NCBI GenBank assembly: GCA_017432325.1
Contig: JAFRJJ010000038.1
Span: 1 to 53,037, forward strand
Length of the DNA: 53,037 bases
Source of the DNA: Solobacterium sp.
GTDB lineage: Bacteria > Bacillota_I > Bacilli_A > Erysipelotrichales > Erysipelotrichaceae
Direction: 5' to 3'
Part shown: in pieces, positions 35,811-45,554 of the stretch
Layout of the letters: every line of letters begins with the position of its first letter
Numbering within the stretch: the first letter of the stretch is position 1
The notes under the pieces: generated by a model
Database searches by the model: none
The model's input: the letters and a program-made list of their open reading frames with translations, nothing else
Told to the model about the DNA's origin: nothing
Made by a program: the position numbers and the translations under genes

Positions 35811-36864
35811 AAAATACGAATTATCTCCCGGTTACAGTATCAGCAGGGTGCTGAACGGATGCTGGCAGCTTTCCCAGGGACACAGCCTGGACAGGGAACT
35901 GGATTTCGGTGATATCCGGAAAGCGTTTTATGAACTGAAAGATCTTGGCTTTACGACGTTTGACTGCGCTGACATTTATACAGGAGCGGAAGAGTTTATC
36001 GGTTCTTTTATCGCCGAACTGAAACAGTCCGGAGACTACCATGAGGGGGATATCCAGGTACATACCAAATATGTGCCTGATCTTGAATACCTGTCCAAAG
36101 TCGATTTCGCATTTACGGAAAGCATTATTGACCGCTCTTTGATGAGATTGAACAAAGAGATCCTGGATGTCGTCCAGTTCCACTGGTGGGACTATGAAGT
36201 ACCGGGAATGATCGAAACAGCGGGGCACCTTAAAACCCTGAAAGAAAAGGGGAAGATCCGGAATGTGGCGGTAACGAATTTTGATACGGAACATCTTGCC
36301 ATGCTGGTGGATGCGGGTATTCCCGTCGTTTCATGCCAGACACAGTATTCCCTGTTTGACAGAAGAACAGAAAAAACACTGCAGAAGTACTGCAGTGAAA
36401 ACGGGATCAGACTGATCTGCTACGGTACGCTGGCAGGCGGGTTCCTGGCAGACAGATATATCGGAAAAACACGGGACAGTATAGTACCCGAAACAAGATC
36501 ACAGGTGAAATACCTGCAGATCATCGATGATTCACTTGGCTGGGACGGCTACCAGAAGCTTCTGCAGCTGCTTCACTCGATCGCTTCCGTACACAGTGTT
36601 TCAGCAGCTCAGGTCGCCGCAAGATATATTCTTGAGCAGGAAGACGTCGCTGCAGCGATCATCGGCATCCGTTCTTCTGCGCATGTAAGGGACAACGACA
36701 GGATCTTCTCATTCAGGCTGGATGAAGAAGAAAAAAGGCAGATACATGATCTGATCGATTCCTATCCGACACCGGAAGGAGAACCGTTTGAACTGGAACG
36801 TACACCGGGATCAAAATACCGCAGTATCATGCATATGAATATTAATGAAGAAGAACAGTCCTGA
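35800..36864 (+). CDS. Aldo/keto reductase family oxidoreductase
   Basis: A 354-residue NADPH-dependent reductase of the TIM-barrel AKR superfamily. The catalytic tetrad is visible: Asp and Tyr in FDCADIYTGAEEFIG, Lys in VHTKYVPD, His in VVQFHWWDY. The cofactor end carries AAIIGIRSSAHVRDN. The ATG at 35800 is chosen because GGAGG lies six bases upstream. The length exceeds the usual 320-330, and the substrate is unknown. Confidence 0.9.
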   Translation: MTAEKYELSPGYSISRVLNGCWQLSQGHSLDRELDFGDIRKAFYELKDLGFTTFDCADIYTGAEEFIGSFIAELKQSGDYHEGDIQVHTKYVPDLEYLSKVDFAFTESIIDRSLMRLNKEILDVVQFHWWDYEVPGMIETAGHLKTLKEKGKIRNVAVTNFDTEHLAMLVDAGIPVVSCQTQYSLFDRRTEKTLQKYCSENGIRLICYGTLAGGFLADRYIGKTRDSIVPETRSQVKYLQIIDDSLGWDGYQKLLQLLHSIASVHSVSAAQVAARYILEQEDVAAAIIGIRSSAHVRDNDRIFSFRLDEEEKRQIHDLIDSYPTPEGEPFELERTPGSKYRSIMHMNINEEEQS

Positions 36865-36894
36865 ACTGAGTCAGGACTGCCGTAATTCATATCG

Positions 36895-36931
36895 GAATAA
36901 TACCTGTGTATGCGGGTGTTATTCTTTTTTT
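36895..36931 (+). terminator. Terminator of the aldo/keto reductase operon
   Basis: Stem GAATAATACC / GGGTGTTATTC with T7. A separate small stem AGTCCTGA/TCAGGACT lies just upstream across the stop codon. Confidence 0.85.
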
Positions 36932-36933
36932 GT

Positions 36934-37767
36934 TCAGCTTGGCTGATACATATTGATGTCTCCGTCCAGGATATGACGGCATTCCGCGATCAGATCGACT
37001 GCCCATTCGATTCCCTGCCTTGCAAAAGGCTGACCTGCATTTTCCCTGACCCTGAATTCATACTCGGCACGCTGTGCCCAGAATAATGCTTTCAGTGTGT
37101 CCGGATCGCAGCCGATGCCGTTTAGAAAACAATCTGCGTATCTGACATAAACATCTGCATCGGCATCTTTTGTTGATTCCGGATCATTGTTGATCACGTC
37201 AATACAGCGGGAATAAATACTGTAGGCTTCAGCCGGATCTTCTGCGACATAATAACCATTCTTATACATATCACCGATTTTATATAAAGATATGATCTTT
37301 CCCTGGAATGCGCCTTTTGCAAAGCATTCAAAAGCCTTCTGATAATTCACTTCACAGCTGCGTCCGTAGTAATAACAATAGCCCAGGTTTTCAAGTGCCT
37401 GTATATCCCCTGTATCGGCAGCGAGTTCATACAGTTCCATGGCTTTCTGATGTGACTGCTCACCGATCCGGCCGGTATAATACAGTGCTCCAAGATTGCA
37501 GGCAGCCATGCCGCAGCCTTTGCGGATCTCCTGAAGATAGATTCCTTCAACAAGCGTTCTTACCATCTGCGGCATCGGCTCTTTTTTCATATATCCGAAA
37601 ATATTGTTTGGAAAGTCCAGAACATCCGCTTCAGGATTTCTGTCAACATACGTAATGCCGTCTCTTGCCCAGTTTTTGTATTCCTGCGGAATGTCTTCTT
37701 TCAGAAGCTGTTTCAGTTCACATACCACATTGTTCACTGTATACTGATCTGTTTTTCCGATAACCAT
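36934..37767 (-). CDS. Sel1-like repeat protein
   Basis: A 277-residue protein. From about residue 85 it carries several Sel1-type (TPR-like) repeats: AACNLGALYYTGR..., ALENLGYCYYYGR..., SLYKIGDMYKNGYYV... and VRYADCFLNGIG, each followed by D/P and AxxxY. These build a superhelical protein-binding scaffold. There is no signal peptide, so it is cytoplasmic. The ATG at 37767 is chosen because AAGGAAGG lies seven bases upstream; starts at 37785 and 37812 are open but lack a site. The partner is unknown. Confidence 0.8.
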   Translation of the reverse strand: MVIGKTDQYTVNNVVCELKQLLKEDIPQEYKNWARDGITYVDRNPEADVLDFPNNIFGYMKKEPMPQMVRTLVEGIYLQEIRKGCGMAACNLGALYYTGRIGEQSHQKAMELYELAADTGDIQALENLGYCYYYGRSCEVNYQKAFECFAKGAFQGKIISLYKIGDMYKNGYYVAEDPAEAYSIYSRCIDVINNDPESTKDADADVYVRYADCFLNGIGCDPDTLKALFWAQRAEYEFRVRENAGQPFARQGIEWAVDLIAECRHILDGDINMYQPS

Positions 37768-37835
37768 ACATGCACCTTCCTTCATGATAAGTATTGCAGA
37801 TCGTATGTACAAAAAAACTTCCCCGGTATTGAGCG

Positions 37836-38690
37836 GGTCAATGGGTTGTTACTGTTCACACGGATGACGGTTATGATACAACCTCCGGTTCTCCTTGGAT
37901 GGCTTCCTGGCTGAATGATAAGGTGAGAGAAGCAGGCATTGACGTTCGTACGGAAACAACAGCATCCGACCTGATTGTTGAAGACTGAAGAATCACCGGT
38001 GTTAAGGTGGAAGACAGAAAATCTGCATATACCATCTATGCCGATGCAGTTGTACTCTGCACAGGCTATTCCGGAATAGACAGCGAATCTGTAAAACTGT
38101 TCTATCCCGGGCAGGAAGGCGTGATCCGTACCGGTGGAACAGGAATCACTTCGGCAGCCCAGAAGTGGATCCTTGAGCTGGGTGGAACACCGGCGATGGA
38201 TACAGCAGCTTCGACAATGCACGGATACAATTCAACACTCGGAATTCACGGTGATGAAAGCAAGATTTACATGCGCATGCATATGCCGTGGGTAAATATC
38301 CATGGTGAGCGGTTCCTGGATGAATCCCAGGAACCGTATATCTGGAAACTGGATCCGGATTCCGATCAGCCTGCCATCAGAAACGTTCCGGCGGCAGGAA
38401 AGAATGTCTATGATGTCATTGCCCAGGATGATCACAGCGACTATATCATCTTTGATTCCGTGAGTGAAAATGCCGTAAAGCATTCCGATGTTTCCGTATT
38501 CAACCGCTGTCAGCAGGAAAACTGCCTTCTTCTGAATTCTGAACTCTGGCATGATGTTCATCCGATGCTTGTCAGCAGATATCTGGATACAGATAAAACC
38601 ATGCCCTACGGAATTATTTATCAGCTTCCTGTACAGGATAATGTCAGACGATTTATTGATCTTATTATGAAAGAGAATACTGCTGAATGA
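37836..38690 (+). pseudogene. Fumarate-reductase-like FAD-binding protein, broken at both ends with an internal stop
   Basis: One continuous frame encodes part of a flavocytochrome-c/urocanate-reductase-type flavoprotein: VVTVHTDDGYDTTSGSPW, then TTASDLIVED, an in-frame TGA (37986-37988), and RITGVKVED followed by ADAVVLCTGYSG. Family members usually have Gly where the TGA is, so a single GGA-to-TGA change explains it. The N-terminal FAD dinucleotide motif and the C-terminal FAD-binding end are both missing. The active region downstream (38007-38690) remains open. There is no ribosome site. It is a decayed anaerobic reductase gene. Confidence 0.82.
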
Positions 38691-38898
38691 TTTTCGGACA
38701 ACAGCATATATTCTGTTTTATATGATGGGCTCAGTATGGGCTGAGATTTGTGCTGCATACGCAGTACTTTTTCATCGTGCCTTTTTTACGATGTTAAGTT
38801 ACCAGCCAGGGTGAGAACTATAACAGAAATCAACATTTTGGATGAGAATAGCAGTATTTATTTCATAAATTTTCCTGTGAATATGTTCGTAGAGGTTT
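38691..38898. other. Gene-free stretch before the carbohydrate locus
   Basis: About 210 bases with two small hairpins: GTGCTGC/GCAGTAC followed by T5 near 38749-38771, a weak rightward terminator, and CATCGT/ACGATG near 38774-38794. The rest shows no gene. Confidence 0.5.
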
Positions 38899-38929
38899 TT
38901 GCACTCTTTTTTTAATTTGAAATTATAAA
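38899..38929 (+). promoter_or_regulatory. Promoter of the GH95/PTS locus
   Basis: TTGCAC (38899-38904) followed after 17 bases by ATTATA (38922-38927) or after 19 by TATAAA (38924-38929). Confidence 0.5.
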
Positions 38930-38938
38930 GCGTTTACA
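38925..38938 (-). promoter_or_regulatory. Candidate CcpA site (cre) overlapping the promoter
   Basis: On the minus strand TGTAAACGCTTTAT fits TGWAARCGYTWNCW at 13 of 14 positions. It overlaps the -10 region, the classic place for carbon catabolite repression. Confidence 0.65.
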
Positions 38939-38979
38939 TATCAGTTTCCGCAATCTTTCTGACAGGAGGATTTACACGA

Positions 38980-39753
38980 ATGATTTTATTTGCATGTGAT
39001 TATGATAATACGCTCTACTATCCGGATGATGGTATCAGAAAGGCAGATGCAGATGCACTAAGTAATTTTACTGAACGTGGGGGACTTTTTGCTATAGCGA
39101 CGGGAAGAAGTCTGAAATCTGTTCGTGTATCCGCTGCCCCATATAATCTCCCGGTACATTGGTGGATATGTTCTAACGGAGCGGCAGTATTCAAAGAAAC
39201 AGAACTTTTGTATCTGAACCCGATCCCGCAATCAGCTGTGCATGAAATATTGCGGTACGGAGAAGAATTCGGTGTATCTCTGTTCGAATTTGGAAATGGT
39301 TATGACTCATTTGAGCTTGAAGCAGACCGCTCCGAGAGTCTTCTGCTTCAGGCGTGCAGGATGTGTAAAGAAAAGCTGTCTGAAGGCAAAACAGATGAAC
39401 TTGTCCAGATCGGATTTGCATTCCGAAATGAGGAAGAACTGAACGGATGCAAAATTCAACTGGAAAAAATTGCGGGCCTCCGTCTGCATATGAATGCCAG
39501 CTTTATTGACATCACCAGTGCCACGGCGTCCAAGGAAAATGCTCTTGCTTTTCTCTCATCGTTTAGCGGCATACAGGATATCAGAACTGCCGGTGATGAT
39601 TTGAATGATCTTGGAATGCTAAAAAATTACAGCGGATTTCTTATGAATCATGCCAGTGAAAGCTTGAAATCTTGCTATAAGAAAACTGCTTCTTCCGCAG
39701 CAGAATGCCTCTCATTGATATACATGGAACAGGACGCACAATTGCGGCTTTAA
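38980..39753 (+). CDS. HAD-superfamily (Cof-type) sugar phosphatase
   Basis: A 257-residue HAD-IIB hydrolase. Motif I is FACDYDNTLYY (nucleophile Asp7, then Asp9), motif II is IATGRSLKS, and motif IV is TAGDDLNDLGML. The cap sits between motifs II and III, as in YidA/Cof sugar-phosphate phosphatases. ACAGGAGG precedes the ATG. It is the first gene of the locus and is probably made with the glycosidase, perhaps dephosphorylating a sugar released from imported glycan (inference). Confidence 0.85.
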   Translation: MILFACDYDNTLYYPDDGIRKADADALSNFTERGGLFAIATGRSLKSVRVSAAPYNLPVHWWICSNGAAVFKETELLYLNPIPQSAVHEILRYGEEFGVSLFEFGNGYDSFELEADRSESLLLQACRMCKEKLSEGKTDELVQIGFAFRNEEELNGCKIQLEKIAGLRLHMNASFIDITSATASKENALAFLSSFSGIQDIRTAGDDLNDLGMLKNYSGFLMNHASESLKSCYKKTASSAAECLSLIYMEQDAQLRL

Positions 39754-39826
39754 TTAACCAAATTCCGTTCGTTGAGCAACAGAACAAGATCATGCATTTT
39801 ATAAACGAAAGGACTGGGCTACAAGA

Positions 39827-42247
39827 ATGAAAACATTATTTAATGAAGACGTATTTGACGAATTTCTTCAGAACCACGACCCTGTATACACGCGCGCTCC
39901 AGCTGAGTGGGAACGCGGTGCTCCAATGGCTAATTCCCTTATTTCCGCAATGGCTTGGGGAGACTCCTGTCTGAAGGTTACTCTTGCCAGAGGAGATATT
40001 TGGGAAATGAGGCGGTTCCATCCCGATCCGGATCAGTTTCACTGGTCATGTTTTACGAAGCGGCTGGAGGAAAATCAGGGCAGAGCGAAAAATCTGAAAG
40101 GAATTGTTCAGACCGCTGAGGATTTCGGGCCGGTTCCGCAGAATCTTCCGATCGGCAGATTTGAAGTAAGGCTGAAAGGTCATGAAATCCTGGATTACAA
40201 GATGAGACTTCATCTCTATGATGCTTTTACCTCCGGAAGAATCACTACAGAATCAGGTGGAATCAACTGGAAATGCCATGTTTCCGCAAAGCATCCACTG
40301 ATTATTTTCAATTACAGAGTAATCGGTGATGAAGAACCTTCCATCAGATTCCGATTTGCTTCAACACCCGATGAATTCATGGATGAACACAAAAATCTGA
40401 AAAATCGGTTCATGGGGCTCAACAGGGGTTATGACAGGAAAAATCTCCCTGAAGTTTCTCACATTTTCCGTGACTGGGGATACCCTGAACCGGAAGAAAA
40501 AGATGTTGATGACATACATACTTTCTGCCAGACTCTGCCTGATAATGGCAATTATTCGGTTGCATACAGGACAATTCACATTTCTCCAAATGAGAAAACT
40601 CTCGTTATTGCAATAACAAATGACAGTGAACATGGCAGAGCAGAGGAGGAAGCCTGGCGGTTGCTGAAAGAATACAGCACGGATAATGCTCTGGTCATGG
40701 AATGGCAGGAACATATTCGCTGGTGGCATAATTTCTATCCTGCTTCCTTCTTCACTTTAAATGATACGAAACTGGAAGCTCTGTACTGGATCAACATCTA
40801 TAAACTTGGATGCCTGACCAGGCAGGATGGTATGGCAATGCCCATGTCCGGTCTTTGGATTCCGGACAATTCATTGCCTCCCTGGGGCAACACATATATA
40901 TGGAACACCCAGCAGGAAATGCCGTTCTACGCAACGTATGTCGGCAACCGTCTGGATACTCAGAAGACAACATATCAGCTCCTGATTGACCACCGTGATG
41001 AAATGCGCCATATCGGAGAAGACTTCTTTGGTATACCAGGAGGGGAATATCTGGTCCATCTGACAGACTATAAACTTGGCTGTCCCAATTACACAGCTGA
41101 TCATTTTCAGGCTGTCAGCGGTCCATGGATGATGCAGATGATGTGGAATTATTATCTGTTCTCCCTGGATACAGAATTTATGAAAGAACATGTATACCCG
41201 ATGATGAAGGCTCAGTGCCGTACACTGATGGGAATTCTGGAAATGGGTGATGATGGAAGACTCCATTTTCCTTGGTCTATGTCTGCGGAATATCCTCCCG
41301 GAGGCGGGCATCTGGCATCATCCATGATTCGCTTCGGCCCGGATGCAGTCAGTGATCTTTCCTACACCAGATGGATATGTGAAACGCTTTTGAAAGCTAT
41401 GAATCTGCTGGGTATTGAAGATGAAGAAGCTCCTCAATGGAAATACACATTAGAAAACCTTGCAGAGTTTACTTTTGACGATTTTGGTGCTCTCAGAGTA
41501 CGTGCAGATATGCCTCTTTCTGATTCCCACCGTCATTTGTCCCACTTATTTCCTATCACTCAGACGCATCAGATCACTCCGGAGACTGAAGAAGGAAGGA
41601 AGATCATACATAACTGCATTCACGCCCTGCAGGCTGCGGGAACCGGTGAATGGATGGGATGGACTTTCCCTGAGACAGGCAAGATTGCCCAGCTTATACA
41701 TGATGCTCCTATGGCATATGAGCTGATCAGGGAGTATGCAGATAAGTTCGTCCTTGAGAATACTCTCGATACGAACGGATCGCGGGATAATCGTGCATTT
41801 ACCTATCACGTTGGATTTGGATTGACCATTGACTCTGACGGGATGTTTAATGAAGCTTTGCAGAATTTTGCGGTTTCTTCCAGAAACGGGACAGCATATG
41901 TGTTTGACTGCGTACCGAAAGAACTCACTGATATGTCATTTTACCATTTCCGCAGTGAAGGAGCATTTTTGCTCAGCGGTCGGAGAACAAACGGAAAAAA
42001 CATATTCCTGTCAGTTGAGCCTGAAGCAGGGGGAACATTCCGTCTTGTATCAGGATTCGGTACAGACATTACTGTCAGATGTGATGACCAGGATGTGGAA
42101 TATAAGGTAGAAGGAAACAGTGTTGTGATTGAGACCCAGCCAGGAAAGGAATATATAATCACCCCGAAAGGAATAACAATCGGAACCGAACTGATCCTTC
42201 CTTTGAAACCGAGAGACTATGAGACCAACTACTTCGGCACAAAATAA
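39827..42247 (+). CDS. GH95-like (alpha/alpha)6-barrel glycosidase
   Basis: An 806-residue protein without a signal peptide, so intracellular. An N-terminal beta-domain (residues 20-300) precedes a helical barrel with blocks typical of GH95 fucosidase/galactosidase: SGLWIPDNSLPPWGNTYIWN (about 342-360), PWSMSAEYPP (Glu488 where GH95 has its SPE glutamate) and DSHRHLSHLFPIT (566-578). The C-terminal beta-domain resembles the GH95 tail. In B. bifidum AfcA the base is supported by Asn-x-Asn; here that site reads Asn360-Thr-Gln362. The family match is by eye and the specificity is open. AAAGGA precedes the ATG. Confidence 0.75.
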   Translation: MKTLFNEDVFDEFLQNHDPVYTRAPAEWERGAPMANSLISAMAWGDSCLKVTLARGDIWEMRRFHPDPDQFHWSCFTKRLEENQGRAKNLKGIVQTAEDFGPVPQNLPIGRFEVRLKGHEILDYKMRLHLYDAFTSGRITTESGGINWKCHVSAKHPLIIFNYRVIGDEEPSIRFRFASTPDEFMDEHKNLKNRFMGLNRGYDRKNLPEVSHIFRDWGYPEPEEKDVDDIHTFCQTLPDNGNYSVAYRTIHISPNEKTLVIAITNDSEHGRAEEEAWRLLKEYSTDNALVMEWQEHIRWWHNFYPASFFTLNDTKLEALYWINIYKLGCLTRQDGMAMPMSGLWIPDNSLPPWGNTYIWNTQQEMPFYATYVGNRLDTQKTTYQLLIDHRDEMRHIGEDFFGIPGGEYLVHLTDYKLGCPNYTADHFQAVSGPWMMQMMWNYYLFSLDTEFMKEHVYPMMKAQCRTLMGILEMGDDGRLHFPWSMSAEYPPGGGHLASSMIRFGPDAVSDLSYTRWICETLLKAMNLLGIEDEEAPQWKYTLENLAEFTFDDFGALRVRADMPLSDSHRHLSHLFPITQTHQITPETEEGRKIIHNCIHALQAAGTGEWMGWTFPETGKIAQLIHDAPMAYELIREYADKFVLENTLDTNGSRDNRAFTYHVGFGLTIDSDGMFNEALQNFAVSSRNGTAYVFDCVPKELTDMSFYHFRSEGAFLLSGRRTNGKNIFLSVEPEAGGTFRLVSGFGTDITVRCDDQDVEYKVEGNSVVIETQPGKEYIITPKGITIGTELILPLKPRDYETNYFGTK

Positions 42248-42345
42248 TCAGTGTCAAAACGAAGAAATTACAAGAATTAAACTGAAAATCAATACGTCGA
42301 ATTCAAATGACAGTAAATGTAAAGTAATAATTGAAAGAGGTTATT

Positions 42346-43578
42346 ATGCAGAATTTTATTGAAACACTGAACAAATTCACTGAAAAACTCGACAGGATTG
42401 CATGGCTGAACAGTATTCGTACCGGTGTCATGGCAACTCTTCCCCTCATTATCATCGGAAGTATTTTCAACATTATTTCCTCCCTGCCGACACTTCTTCC
42501 GTTCCTTCCGGAATTCAGTCCTTCCGTTTCTGCGGCTATCACATTGCCTTACACTGTTACATTTGGTGTAGTAGGTATTGTCGTTGCTTTCAGCGTAGCC
42601 TATCAGCATGCCAAAACAAAAGGGATAAGCCCATCCTTTGCGGGTATTATTTCTCTGGTCACTTTCATTCTTGTGGCTGCTCCGCTGACAGAGGCAGGCG
42701 ATTATTCCGGTGGATATCTCGGATCGGCGGGAATGTTCACTGGAATGATTATCGGTATTATCGGAGTGGAAATCATGGCGTTCTTCGCGCAAAAAAACCT
42801 CATGATCAAAATGCCTGCTTCTGTACCTCCTTCTGTTTCAGAATCCTTTGAAGCAATTATCCCGGGTTGCGCCGTAGTTATTACATTCTATATTCTGAAT
42901 CTGATCTGCGCCCGTGTTTCCGGCCAGATTCTTCCAGGCCTGATTTCCGCAATTCTTTCTCCGCTGTTTAAAGCTTCCAATTCACTTGGATTCTTCCTGT
43001 TGATTCTGTTTGTTATCAATGGATTCTGGGCACTTGGTATCCACGGATTCAACATTATTGGCAGTGTTCTGATGCCCCTGATTATGTCCAATACTGCTGC
43101 AAATGCAGCAGCTGTGGCTGCCGGTCAGGAAATGCCTTATATTTTCACGGCAAGCCTTCTCTTTATGGCAGGCAATTTCTATTGGCTGATACCGCTGATG
43201 ATGATGCACTGCAAATCCGAACAGCTCCGGGCTGTTGGCAAGGTCGCTCTGATTCCGGCAATCTTCAGCATCTCGGAACCGATTGTGTTCGGTGCTCCGA
43301 TCGTCGGCAATCCGCTGATGGCAATCCCTCTGATTCTTTATGAACTTTTCGGGGGTCTGCTCTATTATGTTGCAACTCAAATCGGCTTCCTGAACAAATC
43401 TGCCGTATTCTTTGCATCACAGATTCCTCATCCTTTCTTCGATTACATTTCCACCAGTGATTTCAGAGCATTCATTGTGTTTGCAATCTTCGCAGCAGGG
43501 ACATATCTGATCTGGAAACCCTTCCTGGCCGCATATGATAAACAGCTGTGTGAAAAAGAAAAAGCATCCGCAAACTGA
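42346..43578 (+). CDS. PTS transporter subunit EIIC, lactose/cellobiose (CelB) family
   Basis: A 410-residue polytopic membrane protein of the Lac/cellobiose EIIC family: WLNSIRTGVMATLPLIIIGS, then FWALGIHGFNIIGSVLMPL and FSISEPIVFGAPIVGNPLM, the conserved substrate loop. It imports and phosphorylates beta-glycosides when joined by EIIA and EIIB. Neither partner is adjacent, so they must be supplied elsewhere. The ATG at 42346 is chosen because AAAGAGG lies five bases upstream; an in-frame TTG at 42331 is also open. Confidence 0.92.
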   Translation: MQNFIETLNKFTEKLDRIAWLNSIRTGVMATLPLIIIGSIFNIISSLPTLLPFLPEFSPSVSAAITLPYTVTFGVVGIVVAFSVAYQHAKTKGISPSFAGIISLVTFILVAAPLTEAGDYSGGYLGSAGMFTGMIIGIIGVEIMAFFAQKNLMIKMPASVPPSVSESFEAIIPGCAVVITFYILNLICARVSGQILPGLISAILSPLFKASNSLGFFLLILFVINGFWALGIHGFNIIGSVLMPLIMSNTAANAAAVAAGQEMPYIFTASLLFMAGNFYWLIPLMMMHCKSEQLRAVGKVALIPAIFSISEPIVFGAPIVGNPLMAIPLILYELFGGLLYYVATQIGFLNKSAVFFASQIPHPFFDYISTSDFRAFIVFAIFAAGTYLIWKPFLAAYDKQLCEKEKASAN

Positions 43579-43597
43579 TCCTGTCCTATACTCCATC

Positions 43598-43626
43598 AAA
43601 GCTTTCCTGACCGGAAGGCTTTTTCT
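43598..43626 (+). terminator. Terminator after the EIIC gene
   Basis: Stem AAGCTTTCC / GGAAGGCTT with a 5-base loop, then T-rich sequence. Confidence 0.8.
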
Positions 43627-43661
43627 TTATATTCGATATGTTCCTGTGATATCTTTTTAAT

Positions 43662-45554
43662 ATGAATGGTTTTACAGCCGAAAAGATACTGAATGCCCTC
43701 AAAGATAACAGATCCTTGAAAAGCAGTGAGCTTGAACAGATTATCGGAGTATCTTCTTTTGTGCTGAAAAGGGAAATCAGTGAGCTGAATTATTTTTTGT
43801 CCAGCAATCATATACCGCTTGAAATACAATCAAAGCGTGGATACAAAAACGGATATACTCTGGAAGGTGATCTGAAATCAGTTAGTATTTCCGGAATTAT
43901 CCAGGCAATCAACGATGAAGAAAGACCCGTTCTTACTGTTATTCGCAGGCAGGATACCAGAGTACTGTATATTATGATGCTTCTGCTGCAGAAAAACAGC
44001 GGATTGAAGCTTCAGAACCTTTCTGAAGAAATTGCCATTTCCACACGGGCACTGAATAAAGATATGGTGCTTGTCCGGGATTTCCTCAGTAAATTTGATA
44101 TCAATGTGAATAACCGCCCGTATCACGGATTATATATCTCCTGCAGTGAATTTGACCGGCAGTCATGCTTGCACACAGTATACAAGCGGCTTTCTGATTA
44201 TCTTTCAGCTGAGCAGACAGATGTGCTCTTTTTTGGAAAAAACTGTGTACCTGTAAGGAAAAGGATCTATCACTCTTGTATTGATGCTTTCCGCAAAACC
44301 GGAATTATCCTGTCAGATCTTACCATTATCGATATAGCTACCTACGCCTGGATCAATACTGTATTTTCAAGAATTAATTCAGAAAAAGCAGAATTAAGTA
44401 TGGAGACAGAAGCCAAGATTGATCGGAAATATATCGACGCGGCAGAAATGATACTGAATTCACCTGAAATCTCTGCAGAATACCGTCCGGAATTATCTGA
44501 TATTTCGTCTTTTGCTCTTCGTATTGCCGGTCAGGCAGCTCAGGAAGGGCATATTGCGGCTGATGACTTTTCCTCCAGACTTTCAAAACGGATCCTGCTT
44601 ACCATTGACAATATTAACGGAACATCGTTTTCCTGTGATTCCGGTTTCCGATCCAGATTCAGCGAACAGATACAGCTGGTTTTTATACATCAGAAATACA
44701 GAATCCGTTATGATTACCCTCTGCAGGGTAAAATCAGATACTACTATTATCCGGGATATATATGTGCCTGTCAGGCAGCTTATATATTTACCCTGGAAAC
44801 CGGAATACAAATCGACGAAACAGAACTGATTAATATGACAGTCACTTTTCAGCATTGGTTCTCAGAGAACCAGCAGCTCCGCAGGGTGCTCCTGATCAGT
44901 GCTTCAGGAAAAAGAAATACAGAGATTCTCGTAGCATCTATCAAAAAAATGTATGGGGGATTCCTGGAGTATCTTGATGCAGTCCCTATGCGTCGTAAAG
45001 GCGAGATCAGAGAGGATATGTATGATTTGATCCTGACAACACATTGGATTGCATTGAATACATCACTTCCTGTAGTAGAAATCGAATACTTTATGGATAA
45101 CAGCGCAAACAGAAAACTGGCTAATGCCCTGTCTGTTAACTGGCAGTTATCCGCATATTTTGACAGCTGTTTCAATGAAGATGACTTTTTTACCGGATTA
45201 GATGTTCCTTCGCAGGAAGAAGTTTTAAAGGAATTGTTTACGCTGACCGGCAGAAATGATCATGATCCCGATGATTATATTCCCGATCCTTTTATCAGAA
45301 ACCGGATCAGTTTCTCAGTTGTTATGAGATCTCGGAAACAGAAGCCCAGCATTCTCGTCTTTGTTATGAATAAGCCGTTCAAATGGTATGAACAGCAAAC
45401 ACAGATTGTATTGATCGAAACCGGCAATGTAAATTATCGTTTCAAAGAAGCAATCATACAGCGTATGGAACTGCCGGAAACAGATACAGATGTAACACAC
45501 TTTTTAAACAATCCAACTTTTGAGGCATTCAGAAACTTTCTCCTGTGTGAATGA
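43662..45554 (+). CDS. PRD-containing transcriptional regulator (BglG/MtlR/LicR type)
   Basis: A 630-residue regulator. The N-terminal winged helix-turn-helix domains (about 5-70 and 100-160: SLKSSELEQIIGVSSFVLKR, LQNLSEEIAISTRALNKD) are followed by PTS regulation domains (about 200-430; the His in FIHQKYRIRYDYPL is a candidate phosphorylation site). An EIIB-like segment (VLLISASGKRNTEILVASIKKMY) and an EIIA-like end complete it. Such proteins switch on sugar operons according to PTS phosphorylation. It starts 36 bases after the terminator behind EIIC. Only AT-rich sequence precedes the ATG, with no strong ribosome site. Confidence 0.82.
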   Translation: MNGFTAEKILNALKDNRSLKSSELEQIIGVSSFVLKREISELNYFLSSNHIPLEIQSKRGYKNGYTLEGDLKSVSISGIIQAINDEERPVLTVIRRQDTRVLYIMMLLLQKNSGLKLQNLSEEIAISTRALNKDMVLVRDFLSKFDINVNNRPYHGLYISCSEFDRQSCLHTVYKRLSDYLSAEQTDVLFFGKNCVPVRKRIYHSCIDAFRKTGIILSDLTIIDIATYAWINTVFSRINSEKAELSMETEAKIDRKYIDAAEMILNSPEISAEYRPELSDISSFALRIAGQAAQEGHIAADDFSSRLSKRILLTIDNINGTSFSCDSGFRSRFSEQIQLVFIHQKYRIRYDYPLQGKIRYYYYPGYICACQAAYIFTLETGIQIDETELINMTVTFQHWFSENQQLRRVLLISASGKRNTEILVASIKKMYGGFLEYLDAVPMRRKGEIREDMYDLILTTHWIALNTSLPVVEIEYFMDNSANRKLANALSVNWQLSAYFDSCFNEDDFFTGLDVPSQEEVLKELFTLTGRNDHDPDDYIPDPFIRNRISFSVVMRSRKQKPSILVFVMNKPFKWYEQQTQIVLIETGNVNYRFKEAIIQRMELPETDTDVTHFLNNPTFEAFRNFLLCE

